The notes below the pieces were generated by a model. It saw nothing but the letters and a program-made list of their open reading frames with translations. It was not told where the DNA came from and searched no databases. A stretch of DNA of 64,000 nucleotides from Bacteroidetes bacterium GWF2_40_14 (lineage in GTDB: Bacteria; Bacteroidota; Bacteroidia; Bacteroidales; UBA932). A program made the translations under genes and the position numbers. Numbering within the stretch: position 1 is the first letter of the stretch; each line of letters opens with the position of its first letter. Positions 55,001 through 63,158 of the stretch are shown piece after piece. The stretch spans positions 124,001 through 188,000 of the forward strand of contig MEOK01000032.1 in NCBI GenBank assembly GCA_001769195.1, written 5' to 3'.

Positions 55001-55397
55001 TGGAATAACAGCAGAAAAGATTAGATTGTACAAGGAACTGGATGCAATAACTGACGAGAATGAACTGCTGTCGTTTCTTGATGCAATGAGAGACCGGTTT
55101 GGACCAATACCAGAACAGGTAACACAACTTGCCTATACGGTAAGGTTAAGGAGACTTGCTGTTGAACTGGGCTTTGAAAAGATTGTACTTAAAAACGGGA
55201 TTATGCTAGCCTATTTTGTAAGCAATCAACTCTCTTCATACTACAAATCCGAACATTTTGCTAAAATTCTGGAGTTTCTCCAGAAGCAGGCTAAGCGCTT
55301 CAGGTTAAAGGAACAGAAAGACAAACTCTATATTACAGTTAACTCCGTAGAGAGTGTTGAGAAGGCATATAAAATATTTTTAGAGATGAAGTCCTGA
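52089..55397 (+). CDS. mfd: Transcription-repair coupling factor Mfd
   Basis: A 1102-residue translocase that removes stalled RNA polymerase and recruits UvrA. An N-terminal UvrB-like part (1-330) is followed by the RNA-polymerase interaction domain (about 445-520, NSYQIGDYIVHIDHGTGQF). The RecG-like motor has Walker A CGDVGFGKTEIAIRA, the DEEQKFG box, LTATPIPRTLQFSLLGARD and QLRGRVGRSNNKAFCY. The C-terminal TRCF domain follows (LYKELDAITDENELLSFL). First gene of a run of seven plus-strand genes. Confidence 0.96.
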   Translation: MKDKISESPFVEQESNKELINWIKSASRELLVVEGLYSSAKALAMASAMQEGLHLVLLNNKEDAAYCSNDLCNLMDKDNVFFLPSSSNFNLKNSIKDSSHQVQRTAAIRAVKSYQDGEKSSRRVILVGYPHSISELFLNSKKLTSSILSISRGYTLSHEFIKDTLIAYSFERVDFVAEPGQFALRGGLIDLFSFSDNRPCRIDFFGNTVESIKFFDIETQRSTEEVETIEIYPNIYEGNEAEEMVDYFSFTKGESTVWITDYEFFTQQIALLKEHQKEGQELLDKETFVKSIEKHKRVFFGPLSRGLKEHSTLSYHTTPQPTFNKNFELLAKEITDKTSQGYSVSILSDNPNQLERLRQIFDSFEKMKVVFDTKTFTLHEGFIDHISKICLYTDHQIFERYHRVKTQRSVEKSERLTINELNSYQIGDYIVHIDHGTGQFGGLVKTQINGKQQEAIKLIYKDGDVIFVSIHGLHRISRYKSKDSAPPKIYKLGTGTWQKLKSQTKSKVKDIAKDLIDLYAKRRDARGFAFSHDTYLQNELEASFIYEDTPDQMKATKAIKEDMEQSFPMDRLVCGDVGFGKTEIAIRAAFKAVSDSKQVALLVPTTILALQHYKTFGRRLKDFPCNIEYISRLKGANAIKEIMGDLEKGKVDIIIGTHRLLNKEIKFKDLGLLIIDEEQKFGVAAKERLRQLKLDVDTLTLTATPIPRTLQFSLLGARDLSIINTPPPNRLPVQTEIIDFNEENIRDAINFEVERGGQVFFVHNRVEDIKSVEDIVKRLCPDVKTCIGHGQMEPTELEKVTLDFMAGDYDVLIATTIIENGIDIPNANTIIINHAQNFGLSDLHQLRGRVGRSNNKAFCYLIVPPLISITEDARRRLRAIETFSDLGSGFNIAMQDLDIRGAGNLLGGEQSGFIADMGFETYQRILAEAFSELREERGIEEISNRGQKDYDYISDCSIDTDLEILIPDEYIGITAEKIRLYKELDAITDENELLSFLDAMRDRFGPIPEQVTQLAYTVRLRRLAVELGFEKIVLKNGIMLAYFVSNQLSSYYKSEHFAKILEFLQKQAKRFRLKEQKDKLYITVNSVESVEKAYKIFLEMKS

Positions 55398-55404
55398 TAA
55401 TTTA

Positions 55405-55412
55405 TAACTTTG
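55405..55412 (+). promoter_or_regulatory. -7 promoter element before coaX
   Basis: TAACTTTG fits TAnnTTTG and ends 6 nt before the GTG chosen as the coaX start. If used, transcription would begin at or next to the start codon, giving a leaderless message. Read-through from mfd is the alternative, as the gap is short. Confidence 0.35.
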
Positions 55413-55418
55413 CAACTT

Positions 55419-56141
55419 GTGACTAACCTTATAATTGATATAGGAAATACATCCCTTAAAGCGGCATATGCCGATGGCATAGAGCTTGGGCAGGCCCATA
55501 AATATCAGGGAGAAAACGTATTGGGGTTTATTAAAGATCTTACTTTAGTAAAGCGTCCGCATATTTTAATAGTATCTTCGGTAAGGCTCTTCGATGAAAC
55601 TTTTTACATATCACTAGAGGACGTTTGTGATAAACTAATAGTACTGAACGACAAGACCAGGCTCCCTATTAAGAACAGATATTCAACTCCTTCTACGTTA
55701 GGACCGGATAGACTGGCCGCTGCAGTAGCTGCGTCGGACCTCTTTCCCGACAGGAGTTGCATTATATTTGATTTCGGAACAGCCTTGACCATAGATTTTT
55801 TAAGTGACAAAGGAGAATTTCTGGGGGGGAATATTTCACCTGGTTTAAGAACAAGATTTAAGGCCTTAAATAATTATACTCAACAACTTCCATTGTTGGA
55901 AAACCCCGTTGAGGTAAACCCTTTGGGCAAGACTACAAGGGAAGCAATAGAGAGCGGTGTTGTTTTAGGTCTGATTTTTGAAGTTGAGGGTTATATAGGT
56001 CGTTATCCAGATCATATTTATATTTTTACAGGTGGAGATGCGATTTATTTTGCAAAAAAATTGAAAAGTTCCATATTTGTAGTTTACAATTTAGTGTTGA
56101 TGGGTTTGGCCCGTATAGCAGATTACCATGCGAAATCTTAA
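55419..56141 (+). CDS. coaX: Type III pantothenate kinase
   Basis: A 240-residue ASKHA-fold kinase that starts coenzyme A synthesis. The phosphate loop NLIIDIGNTSLKAAY, the pantothenate site STLGPDRLAAAVAAS, the IIFDFGTALTIDFL motif and GGNISPGLRTRFKAL are all intact. I take the GTG at 55419 (giving MTNLIIDIGNT). The TTG at 55410 is less likely because it overlaps the -7 element at 55405-55412. The 3' end overlaps the next gene by 14 nt. This gene commonly heads the same envelope gene cluster in Bacteroidota. Confidence 0.94.
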   Translation: MTNLIIDIGNTSLKAAYADGIELGQAHKYQGENVLGFIKDLTLVKRPHILIVSSVRLFDETFYISLEDVCDKLIVLNDKTRLPIKNRYSTPSTLGPDRLAAAVAASDLFPDRSCIIFDFGTALTIDFLSDKGEFLGGNISPGLRTRFKALNNYTQQLPLLENPVEVNPLGKTTREAIESGVVLGLIFEVEGYIGRYPDHIYIFTGGDAIYFAKKLKSSIFVVYNLVLMGLARIADYHAKS

Positions 56142-57438
56142 AAAAATTCAGAAAGGAGTATTCTTAATTACTCTGCTTTTATTCAGTCAGCAAATTATTG
56201 CACAAAGTACTGATGCCTTAAACTCATTTACACCCTACTCAATCTTCGGATTGGGCGATGTGCTAAGACCGGGCACAGCCTTTAACAAGGGAATGGGGGG
56301 GATAGGCGTGGGAGTCAGGGACAAAAGCGTCATAAATTATCTCAACCCGGCATCTATTGCAGAAAGAGATACATTGTCTTTTATGCTTGACTTTGGGTTG
56401 GAGCAGAAAAATTTTTATATGTCCGACAGCAAGACAAGGTCGGCATACAATGCCTTCAACATGCACCATCTGATATTAACCCTTCCTATCTACAAGAGGT
56501 CTGCGTTGATTGTGGGAATCACACCATACAGCAGTGTAGGATACAAATTTGAACAGACCGAGACAAATCCTGTAATAATTGCAGAGATGGGTGATATCAA
56601 ATATCAGAAATATGGCACCGGAGGAATAAACAAATTCTTTTTGGGCGGCTCAATGAAGCTTTCCAAGAACTTGTCGTTTGGAGCCGAGGGGATATACTAT
56701 TTTGGGACAATTGACAGATATTCAAACATTCTGTTCACTTCAAGTGCTGCTTCGTACAGGAGTATAAAGACAGGCATGGACTATGTTGTGGGGTCTATTT
56801 CCGGGAAACTGGGGTTGCAATATTCACTTAAACTACCTAAAGACAAGAGTCTTACACTGGGAGCCACATACCTTCTTAGCTCCAGTATGAGGGGCGACCT
56901 TACAAGATATGCATTTGCGGTTAACAGTGCAGGAACAACAGATACTGTAACTTTTAATACGTCCGACAGAACAGAAATTGAAATACCTTCAGAAATAGCT
57001 TTGGGTGCATCGCTCAGAAAATCAGACAAATGGATGATAGGGGCAGACTTTGTAAGACAAGACTGGAGAAATGCCTCTTTCACTGCCACTCCTGGAGTGA
57101 ATTTTGCGCCGTCTCTCAGTAATACGTTTAAGTTCGGATTTGAATTCACTCCAAACAGATATGACGTTAGATACTATTTCAGAAGAGTGACTTACAAGGG
57201 TGGTGCATATTATGAAAAATCATATATGAGCCTGGGTGGCCATCAGGTTAACTCTGCTGGCTTGACATTAGGTGCCAGCTTTCCAATCTTCAGGTGGTAT
57301 AATTCGGTAGGAGTGGCTGTTGACATGGGTCAGAGGGGAAGCATTAAAAACAATATGGTGAGAGAAAGGTACTTAATGTTTGTCGTGAACATAAGCTTGT
57401 TTGACCCCACTTGGTTCAGGAAATATAAATACGACTAA
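56128..57438 (+). CDS. Outer-membrane beta-barrel protein of a conserved envelope cluster
   Basis: A 436-residue protein with a signal peptide (1-25, QQIIAQSTDAL). The mature start FTPYSIFGLGDVLRPGTAFNKG and the glycine/aromatic-rich strands resemble FadL/PorV-like or related Bacteroidota barrels. Examples are FFLGGSMKLSKNLSFGAEG and GLTLGASFPIF. No specific substrate can be read. It is always worth noting with its neighbours: it starts inside coaX and is followed after 25 nt by a TPR protein, then lptC, a CorC-type protein and a periplasmic chaperone. The context suggests a role in outer-membrane assembly or export. Confidence 0.75.
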   Translation: MRNLKKIQKGVFLITLLLFSQQIIAQSTDALNSFTPYSIFGLGDVLRPGTAFNKGMGGIGVGVRDKSVINYLNPASIAERDTLSFMLDFGLEQKNFYMSDSKTRSAYNAFNMHHLILTLPIYKRSALIVGITPYSSVGYKFEQTETNPVIIAEMGDIKYQKYGTGGINKFFLGGSMKLSKNLSFGAEGIYYFGTIDRYSNILFTSSAASYRSIKTGMDYVVGSISGKLGLQYSLKLPKDKSLTLGATYLLSSSMRGDLTRYAFAVNSAGTTDTVTFNTSDRTEIEIPSEIALGASLRKSDKWMIGADFVRQDWRNASFTATPGVNFAPSLSNTFKFGFEFTPNRYDVRYYFRRVTYKGGAYYEKSYMSLGGHQVNSAGLTLGASFPIFRWYNSVGVAVDMGQRGSIKNNMVRERYLMFVVNISLFDPTWFRKYKYD

Positions 57439-57463
57439 TTTTATAATATAAATATTCAATTTT

Positions 57464-58798
57464 ATGAAGAAAGCAACCATTTTATTTGTAATAGCTATCA
57501 TGACATTTGGGATGTCAACCGGCTATGCTCAACCAGGCAAATATGGCAACGGAAAAGATAGCGTAGAGTGTAAGAACAGCCTGAGTTTCTATAATGATTA
57601 TATGAAACAGGGGAATTTAGTAGAAGCTATTCCTCTATGGAGAGAAGCTTTCAGGCTCTGCCCTCCGGGAGTAAGAGCAACTTTTTATCAGCATGGGGAG
57701 AAGATATTCAAGTACCTGATTGAGAAAAACAAAAATAATCCACAATTAAGAAATAAGCAGATTGACTCTTTGTTTCTTATGTACGATCTTAGAACAGAGT
57801 ATTTTCCAAAATACGCCATAGGCGCTCAGTCTAACAAAGCGTTTGATATGTTTGAATACATGGGGGACAAAAACCCCAAGGTGTTTGAAGCGTTGGGCAA
57901 TGTAGTTAAGTTAGCCGGTTTCGCAACTGATCCTTCGATTATGGTACTTTATATGCAAGTGGCCGTTAACTTACTTAACGACAAGCAATTAACAGCAGAC
58001 AAGGTTCTTGACCTGTATTCTCAGTTAACACCAATAATTGAGTGTGAGGTAAAGGAGAATGTTGCTGAAGCGCTACAGGCAAAAAGAGCCATTGACCTTC
58101 TGTTTGCAAACAGTGGTGTTGCAAGTTGCGAAAACATTGTTACTATGTTCGCTCCTAAGTTCAAGGAGAACCCTAATGATAAGGAGCTTATTTCAAGAAT
58201 AGTAAGGCTGCTGAACGATGCACAATGCTATAAAGAAGAGCTTTATGTTAATACGGTTGAGGCGCTTCACAGATTGGACCCTACGTACCAATCGGCCTTG
58301 TATCTTTACAAACTTTACTCATCGAGAGAGGAGCATCAGAATGCAATAAAACTTTTGCAAGAGGCGATTGACAATCCGGAATCAAACGATGTTGAAGATG
58401 GTGAGATGATGATTGATATGGCTACATACTACCTCCAGAAAATGGGAAGCCCTGCAAAAGCTGCTGAAACAGCAAGACAGGCGATTCAAAAAAATTCAAA
58501 TGTAGCAGGTAGGGCAAATTACATACTTGGCCTAATTTGGGCATCTCAAAAAAGTAGTGGTAACGAAATAGAATCAAGGGCCAAATATTGGGTTGCTGTT
58601 GATTATTTTATCAAAGCAAAAGGGTTTGCCGATGCAGCTCCGCTTATGGAAGAACTTAGCAGTCGCATAAGAGAGTACACACAGTACTTCCCATTGCAGG
58701 AAGATGCCTTTATGTATGATATCGTTGATGGATCGTCATATACAGTTTCGAGCGGTGGTATGAGCGCAACTACAACTGTAAGAACAAGGAAACAGTAA
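57464..58798 (+). CDS. Exported tetratricopeptide repeat protein
   Basis: A 444-residue protein with a signal peptide (1-23, STGYAQPGKYG). Helical repeats of about 34 residues follow, for example NSLSFYNDYMKQGNLVEAI, YLYKLYSSREEHQNAIKLL and ATYYLQKMGSPAKAAETA. These are TPR units used for protein-protein contact in the periplasm. It is the third gene of the coaX-ppiD run; the stop is followed by lptC after 14 nt. No catalytic motif was found. Confidence 0.82.
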   Translation: MKKATILFVIAIMTFGMSTGYAQPGKYGNGKDSVECKNSLSFYNDYMKQGNLVEAIPLWREAFRLCPPGVRATFYQHGEKIFKYLIEKNKNNPQLRNKQIDSLFLMYDLRTEYFPKYAIGAQSNKAFDMFEYMGDKNPKVFEALGNVVKLAGFATDPSIMVLYMQVAVNLLNDKQLTADKVLDLYSQLTPIIECEVKENVAEALQAKRAIDLLFANSGVASCENIVTMFAPKFKENPNDKELISRIVRLLNDAQCYKEELYVNTVEALHRLDPTYQSALYLYKLYSSREEHQNAIKLLQEAIDNPESNDVEDGEMMIDMATYYLQKMGSPAKAAETARQAIQKNSNVAGRANYILGLIWASQKSSGNEIESRAKYWVAVDYFIKAKGFADAAPLMEELSSRIREYTQYFPLQEDAFMYDIVDGSSYTVSSGGMSATTTVRTRKQ

Positions 58799-58812
58799 GA
58801 ACAGGAAACCAG

Positions 58813-59457
58813 GTGGTAACAAAAAAGATATTTAGAGAACATAAATTTCTTATGGTAGCAGTCACATTTGTGGTTGCTACCGTCATTTTGTCGTGCAAGG
58901 ACAGCCTGCCTGCTACAGACTCTGTGAATCCTGCTGCTTTTCCGAGCCAAATAATTGAAAACATGTCTGTTCAGCAGACAGACGGAGGTATTGTTGTACT
59001 ACGGATTGAGGCACCTGTAATGGAGAGATTCACCGACGAAAAGGAACCATATGACAATTTTCCAAAGGGTATTAACGTTAAGGCGTTTACAAAGGAGGGA
59101 ATTCTGGAGACTGAAATAAGGGCAAACTTTGCAAAGCACACCAATGCTGCAACAGAAGAGATATGGGAGGCCCATGGTAATGTGGTTGTAAACAACTACG
59201 TAAAAGGAGAAAAGATGGTTACCGACACTCTTTTCTGGGACAGGGTAAACAAAAAGATTTTTACAAAATGCTGGGTTAAGCTAACAACTCCCGACCTGTT
59301 TATGCAAGGCTACGGAATGGAGTCTGATGACAGGGCTAGCAATGCTTTAATTCTTAGACCTTTTGATAGTTACGCTATTGTATCGAGGGACTCTCTTGAG
59401 GTGCCTTACATAGACACAATAAATTTTATTGGTCCACTAATTCCTAAAAAAAAGTAA
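58813..59457 (+). CDS. lptC: LptC-like LPS export protein
   Basis: A 214-residue lipoprotein or membrane-anchored protein. The GTG start at 58813 gives a basic stretch, a hydrophobic segment (MVAVTFVVATVIL) and a cysteine (SCKDSLPA) that fits a lipobox. An ATG inside the hydrophobic part (58852) would lose the basic region and is not preferred. The body has the beta-jelly-roll pattern of LptC/OstA-like proteins (IRANFAKHTNAATEEIWEA then NVVVNNYVKGEKMVTDTLF, and IFTKCWVKLTTPDLFMQGY). It would receive lipopolysaccharide at the inner membrane and pass it to LptA. Fourth gene of the cluster. Confidence 0.82.
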   Translation: MVTKKIFREHKFLMVAVTFVVATVILSCKDSLPATDSVNPAAFPSQIIENMSVQQTDGGIVVLRIEAPVMERFTDEKEPYDNFPKGINVKAFTKEGILETEIRANFAKHTNAATEEIWEAHGNVVVNNYVKGEKMVTDTLFWDRVNKKIFTKCWVKLTTPDLFMQGYGMESDDRASNALILRPFDSYAIVSRDSLEVPYIDTINFIGPLIPKKK

Positions 59458-59458
59458 C

Positions 59459-60619
59459 ATGATTGTATCAATTGCCTTTGCCGTTGCTTCGTTGGCCATA
59501 ATGGCTTTGTTTACAGCTCTTGAAAGGGCACTCAGGTGTTATAACATGCTTAAGGTAGAGGTCGACAAAAAGCAAGAAAAAGCATATGCAGAGAGCGTGG
59601 ACAAACTGTCCCAGGATAAGGAAGAGGTTATAGCCTCATTCAGGGTTGGCAGGACAATCTCTCTTCTTGTGTTTGCATTGTCGCTCGCTGCTGTTTTAAA
59701 CCCTCTCCTTTGGCAGTTTGCAGACTTGGGCAGGGGATTGATCATTACCATTGAGATTACGGGAATTACTGTTATTGTAATCATTGTAGCAATATTTATT
59801 CCATTTGCACTCTCCACAAAGAACCCAAACCGGATTCTTGAATTGTTTTATTGGTTTGCAAGTACTTCATATACCATACTCTCCCCTCTGGCAAAAAAGA
59901 TAGTGAAAAGGGAGGGAATTGTAATGGAAGAACCAGGAAAGGATATCGCAATTTTTCAGAATGCACTTAACTTTGCCGATGTAATACTCAGGGAGTGTAT
60001 GGTTCCGAGAACTGAGATTTGTTCGATTGCAGAAGATGCCACCTTTGATGAGCTTCTCGCTCAATTTGCCGATTCCAACTATTCCCGGATAATTGTCTAC
60101 AGAGAAAATATAGACAGGATAATAGGATATGTGCACTCACGAGACCTTTTTAACGGCGAGAAACCTATAAAAGAGCTTATAAGGGAAATAGATTATCTTC
60201 CTGAGACCATGAGTGCCCAGTCGCTGCTGACAATGCTGACAAAGAGCAAAAGATCAATTGCAGTTGTGCTGGACGAATATGGAGGAACAGCAGGAATTGT
60301 TACTTTGGAGGACCTTATCGAAGAGATTTTCGGGGAGATTTCAGACGAACTGGACAAAGAAGAGCTTATAGAAAAGAGGATTTCAGATAACGAATTTATT
60401 TTTTCCGCCAGAATAGAGATTAAGTACCTTAACAGGCAATACGGACTTGAAATTCCGGAATCTGAAGATTATGAGACCTTAGCAGGTTTTATAACCTTTT
60501 TTCATGAAAATATTCCATCGGAAGGAGATGTGCTCGAATACGAAAATATGTTCATTAAGATTTTAAAAACGACCTCAAACAGAGTTGAAAAGGTAGAGTT
60601 GAGAATAGTTGAAGAATAA
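59459..60619 (+). CDS. CNNM/CorC-type hemolysin family protein with CBS domains
   Basis: A 386-residue membrane protein. The N-terminal half has about three to four membrane segments (VSIAFAVASLAIMALFTAL, TISLLVFALSLAAVL, IEITGITVIVIIVAIFIPF). A CBS pair spans about 180-300, with MVPRTEICSIAEDATFDEL, DNYSRI-type IIVYRENIDRIIGYVH and RSIAVVLDEYGGTAGIVT. A CorC/HlyC domain ends the protein (NRQYGLEIPESEDYETLAG). This group includes magnesium/cobalt efflux proteins and GldE. Gliding cannot be claimed from this window. It starts 1 nt after the lptC stop. Confidence 0.88.
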   Translation: MIVSIAFAVASLAIMALFTALERALRCYNMLKVEVDKKQEKAYAESVDKLSQDKEEVIASFRVGRTISLLVFALSLAAVLNPLLWQFADLGRGLIITIEITGITVIVIIVAIFIPFALSTKNPNRILELFYWFASTSYTILSPLAKKIVKREGIVMEEPGKDIAIFQNALNFADVILRECMVPRTEICSIAEDATFDELLAQFADSNYSRIIVYRENIDRIIGYVHSRDLFNGEKPIKELIREIDYLPETMSAQSLLTMLTKSKRSIAVVLDEYGGTAGIVTLEDLIEEIFGEISDELDKEELIEKRISDNEFIFSARIEIKYLNRQYGLEIPESEDYETLAGFITFFHENIPSEGDVLEYENMFIKILKTTSNRVEKVELRIVEE

Positions 60620-60640
60620 AGAGATTATAAAAAAAATTAC

Positions 60641-60648
60641 TATCTTCG
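60641..60648 (+). promoter_or_regulatory. Possible -7 element of the PpiD/SurA-like gene
   Basis: TATCTTCG differs from TAnnTTTG at one position and lies 34 nt before the ATG at 60683. The 63-nt gap after the CorC gene leaves room for a separate promoter. Confidence 0.4.
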
Positions 60649-60682
60649 CGCCCTACAAGAAAATAACTAAAAACAAATAAAA

Positions 60683-62785
60683 ATGGCAGTTCTAGAGAAG
60701 ATCCGCGTTAAAATGGGAGCTTTTATAACACTTCTCATTGGTGTTGCACTACTCTCGTTTATTATAGACGCAGACACATTTCAATCGGCAATCTCTATGT
60801 TTTCTTCTAAAAACGATATAGGAGAGATGAACGGGAAAGCAATCTCTTATAGAGATTTTCAAAAGAAAATAGATTATTACACACAGATTCATCAACTTAC
60901 AACCGGCTCAAGCGCCCTTGACGAACAAGGTCAGGAGATGGTAAATCAGAGTGCATGGCAGGAGCTAATCAGCGAAAACGTTCTGATTCCGGCAATACAA
61001 GATGCTGGCCTGGCTGTTGGAGATGACGAATTGTTCGATCTGAGTCAGGGTTCAAAGATATCACCTGTCCTTCTGAGAGAGCAGTCTTTTGTTACTCCTG
61101 ATGGTCAGTTTAGCAGAGAGAAGCTGGTAGATTTTATCAAAGCAATTCCGCAGGACAATTCCGGCAATCTTGCCACATACTGGCAGTATCTGGAAAATGG
61201 GATGAAAAACGAGCAGATGTTTACAAAGTACATCTCTCTTCTTGCAAAGAGCAATATTTCAAATCCGGTTGAGCTGAGAAGGACAATTGAGGAGAACAAT
61301 GTGACTTCCGATGTCTCTTTCATAATTCAGCCTTACGGAATGAGCCCCGACACAACAATTTCAGTAACAAAACAAGAGATAAGGGAGTATTACAATAAAA
61401 ACAAGAACAACTTTGAGCAAAAAGCCAGTAGAGATATTGAATACGTTGTATTTGAGGTAGTTCCTTCTTTACAGGATGTTAATATAGCCGAGGCAGATAT
61501 CAATAAGGTTTATGATGAATTTGTAACTTCTACAAACCTTAAAACGTTTCTTGCCAGAAACTCGGATAAGGCTCTTAACCCATATTTCTACAAAGCAGGT
61601 GAGCTAGCAGCAATCTCTCCGGTTCTGGACAGCTTCGCTTTTAAAGCCGGTGTCTCGTCTGTTCTTCCTGTTTTTCAGGAGGGTAGCACATTCAGGGCAG
61701 CCAGGATAAGTGCAATTAAACAAGTTCCTGATTCAGTAAGTGTTCAGCATATTCTTATTCAAAACGCAGATAAGGCAATTGCAAAGGCTAAAGCAGACTC
61801 TCTAATAAAACTTATTGAGGGTGGTGCCGACTTCAGTCAGATAGCTGCAGCCAACTCAGCAGACAAGAACCCTAATGCTGCATCTCCGGGAGATCTTGGC
61901 TGGATGACCCAGAGTTACAATATTCCTGGTTTTGACACATGTTTTGTACTTGCCCCAAACAAGCTTATTACAATTGAAACCAGCTATGGGCTTCACATTG
62001 TAAGAGTCAAGGAGAGAACAAAACCTGTGACTAAGGTGCAACTGGCTATTTTGCAAAAAGACGCTGTTGCCAGCAAAGAGACATTCCAGACTTACTATTC
62101 AAAAGCGAATGATTTGGTTTCCAAATCTGATGGTAAAATTGAAAAATACAATGCTGCAGTTAAAGAGATGACCCTCTCTCCGGTTCCTGCAAATGGAATT
62201 GCTAAGGGAGCAAAAACTGTTGCAACATATAAAAATTCACGCGAAATCAGCAGATGGGCATTCGAAGCAGAGGTTGGTGATGTATCACAGATTATCTCTG
62301 TTGACAACAAATACTTCTTTGTGGTAGCACTGACTGCTGCCCGTGAAGAGGGAATTCCGGAACTTGCTGCTGTTGAATCAAATATTACGGCAATACTCAA
62401 GAAAGAGAAGAGTAACGAAAAGATGCTTGCAAATATAGCAGAACAAGTTAAAGGTTTGACTACTCTTGATGAAATTGCAGGCAAACTAGGTTCAGCTGTC
62501 AGCAAGCAGACAGGAATATCCTTCGGAGCAATCGGATCACAGTCATTTGACCCCAAATTTGTAGGATCTGTTGCCGGCGCTAAGGAGAACACACTTACAG
62601 GCCCGATAGGTGGCAATGTGGGAGTTTATATCTTCAACGTTGATGCAAGACAGACAGGTGCATTCTTTACAGAAGACGATGCGAAGGCAAGAGCTAATCA
62701 AATGTTTGGATATCAGATGCAATCATTGCCATCAATTCTTGAAAAGGCAGCCGGTGTCAAGGACTACAGGACAAATTTCTTTTAG
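60683..62785 (+). CDS. PpiD/SurA-type peptidylprolyl isomerase chaperone
   Basis: A 700-residue chaperone anchored in the inner membrane by a segment at about 13-30 (GAFITLLIGVALLSFIIDA). Residues 35-200 resemble the SurA N-terminal domain (MNGKAISYRDFQKKIDYYT). A parvulin domain lies at about 345-450, with VQHILIQNADKAIAKAKAD, GGADFSQIAAANSADK, SPGDLGWMTQ and SYGLHIVRVKERTK. A second, degraded copy follows at about 500-570. It would help outer-membrane proteins fold as they leave the translocon. Last gene of the cluster, with a terminator after it. Confidence 0.9.
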   Translation: MAVLEKIRVKMGAFITLLIGVALLSFIIDADTFQSAISMFSSKNDIGEMNGKAISYRDFQKKIDYYTQIHQLTTGSSALDEQGQEMVNQSAWQELISENVLIPAIQDAGLAVGDDELFDLSQGSKISPVLLREQSFVTPDGQFSREKLVDFIKAIPQDNSGNLATYWQYLENGMKNEQMFTKYISLLAKSNISNPVELRRTIEENNVTSDVSFIIQPYGMSPDTTISVTKQEIREYYNKNKNNFEQKASRDIEYVVFEVVPSLQDVNIAEADINKVYDEFVTSTNLKTFLARNSDKALNPYFYKAGELAAISPVLDSFAFKAGVSSVLPVFQEGSTFRAARISAIKQVPDSVSVQHILIQNADKAIAKAKADSLIKLIEGGADFSQIAAANSADKNPNAASPGDLGWMTQSYNIPGFDTCFVLAPNKLITIETSYGLHIVRVKERTKPVTKVQLAILQKDAVASKETFQTYYSKANDLVSKSDGKIEKYNAAVKEMTLSPVPANGIAKGAKTVATYKNSREISRWAFEAEVGDVSQIISVDNKYFFVVALTAAREEGIPELAAVESNITAILKKEKSNEKMLANIAEQVKGLTTLDEIAGKLGSAVSKQTGISFGAIGSQSFDPKFVGSVAGAKENTLTGPIGGNVGVYIFNVDARQTGAFFTEDDAKARANQMFGYQMQSLPSILEKAAGVKDYRTNFF

Positions 62786-62813
62786 GGTATACGGGGACGC
62801 ACAGTGTGTACCC
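62785..62813 (+). repeat. Imperfect palindrome overlapping the stop of the chaperone gene
   Basis: GGGTATAC (62785-62792) pairs with GTGTACCC (62806-62813), with one G-U pair, around GGGGACGCACA and adjoining bases. The inner part has the GGGGACGCAC look of REP-like sequences found beside REP-associated transposases in other bacteria. One copy is seen in this window, so the repeat status is not shown. Confidence 0.35.
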
Positions 62814-62829
62814 AGTTTAAAAAAATTAA

Positions 62830-62857
62830 AAACCGTTCCAATTTGGGACGGTTTTTT
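62830..62857 (+). terminator. Intrinsic terminator after the chaperone gene
   Basis: AAACCGTTCC (62830-62839) pairs with GGGACGGTTT (62845-62854) with one G-U pair, followed by further T residues. It ends the coaX-to-chaperone run. Confidence 0.8.
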
Positions 62858-63156
62858 ACTTTGATAAAGTTTCCCACATGTCCAGCAAAATCATGTGAAA
62901 ACTTCTAAGGGCTAAAGAAGGGATATGTCGGCAAGATTTGCCTCCACATGGTTTTATAATCAGCTGCAAATTACGAATCTGCTAACTTCTTTGCCAGAGC
63001 TATTAGCAAATAATTGATTAATAAGCGAATACGCATGCCCCTCATTTTCAGAGAAGTGCTACTCACTCTGGCAGAGTCTCTGTAACCGTTCACTAAGCCA
63101 CGTACATCATAGGGCTATAAAAGGAAACAGGAGCCATATTTGACTCCTGTTTCCTT
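62858..63156. other. Intergenic stretch leading into an IS66 element
   Basis: No gene is visible in about 300 bp. GTAACCGTTCACTAA at 63082-63096 begins with GTAA, as IS66 family ends do, and is the best candidate for the element boundary. If so, 63074-63081 (GAGTCTCT) would be the 8-bp target duplication. The left part (62858-63081) would then be original chromosome with no recognisable feature. Confidence 0.4.
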
Positions 63157-63158
63157 TT
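63119..63158. terminator. 15-bp perfect hairpin at the end of the IS66 transposase
   Basis: AAAAGGAAACAGGAG (63119-63133) and CTCCTGTTTCCTTTT (63144-63158) are exact reverse complements with a 10-nt loop, and A and T tracts flank both sides. It overlaps the transposase stop codon. It can end transcription in either direction, protecting the element from read-through. Confidence 0.75.

Noticed and set aside
59459-60619. CorC-type protein as gliding protein GldE
   Set aside because: The domain layout is shared by GldE and general CNNM/CorC proteins; no other gliding gene is present, so the specific name is not justified.
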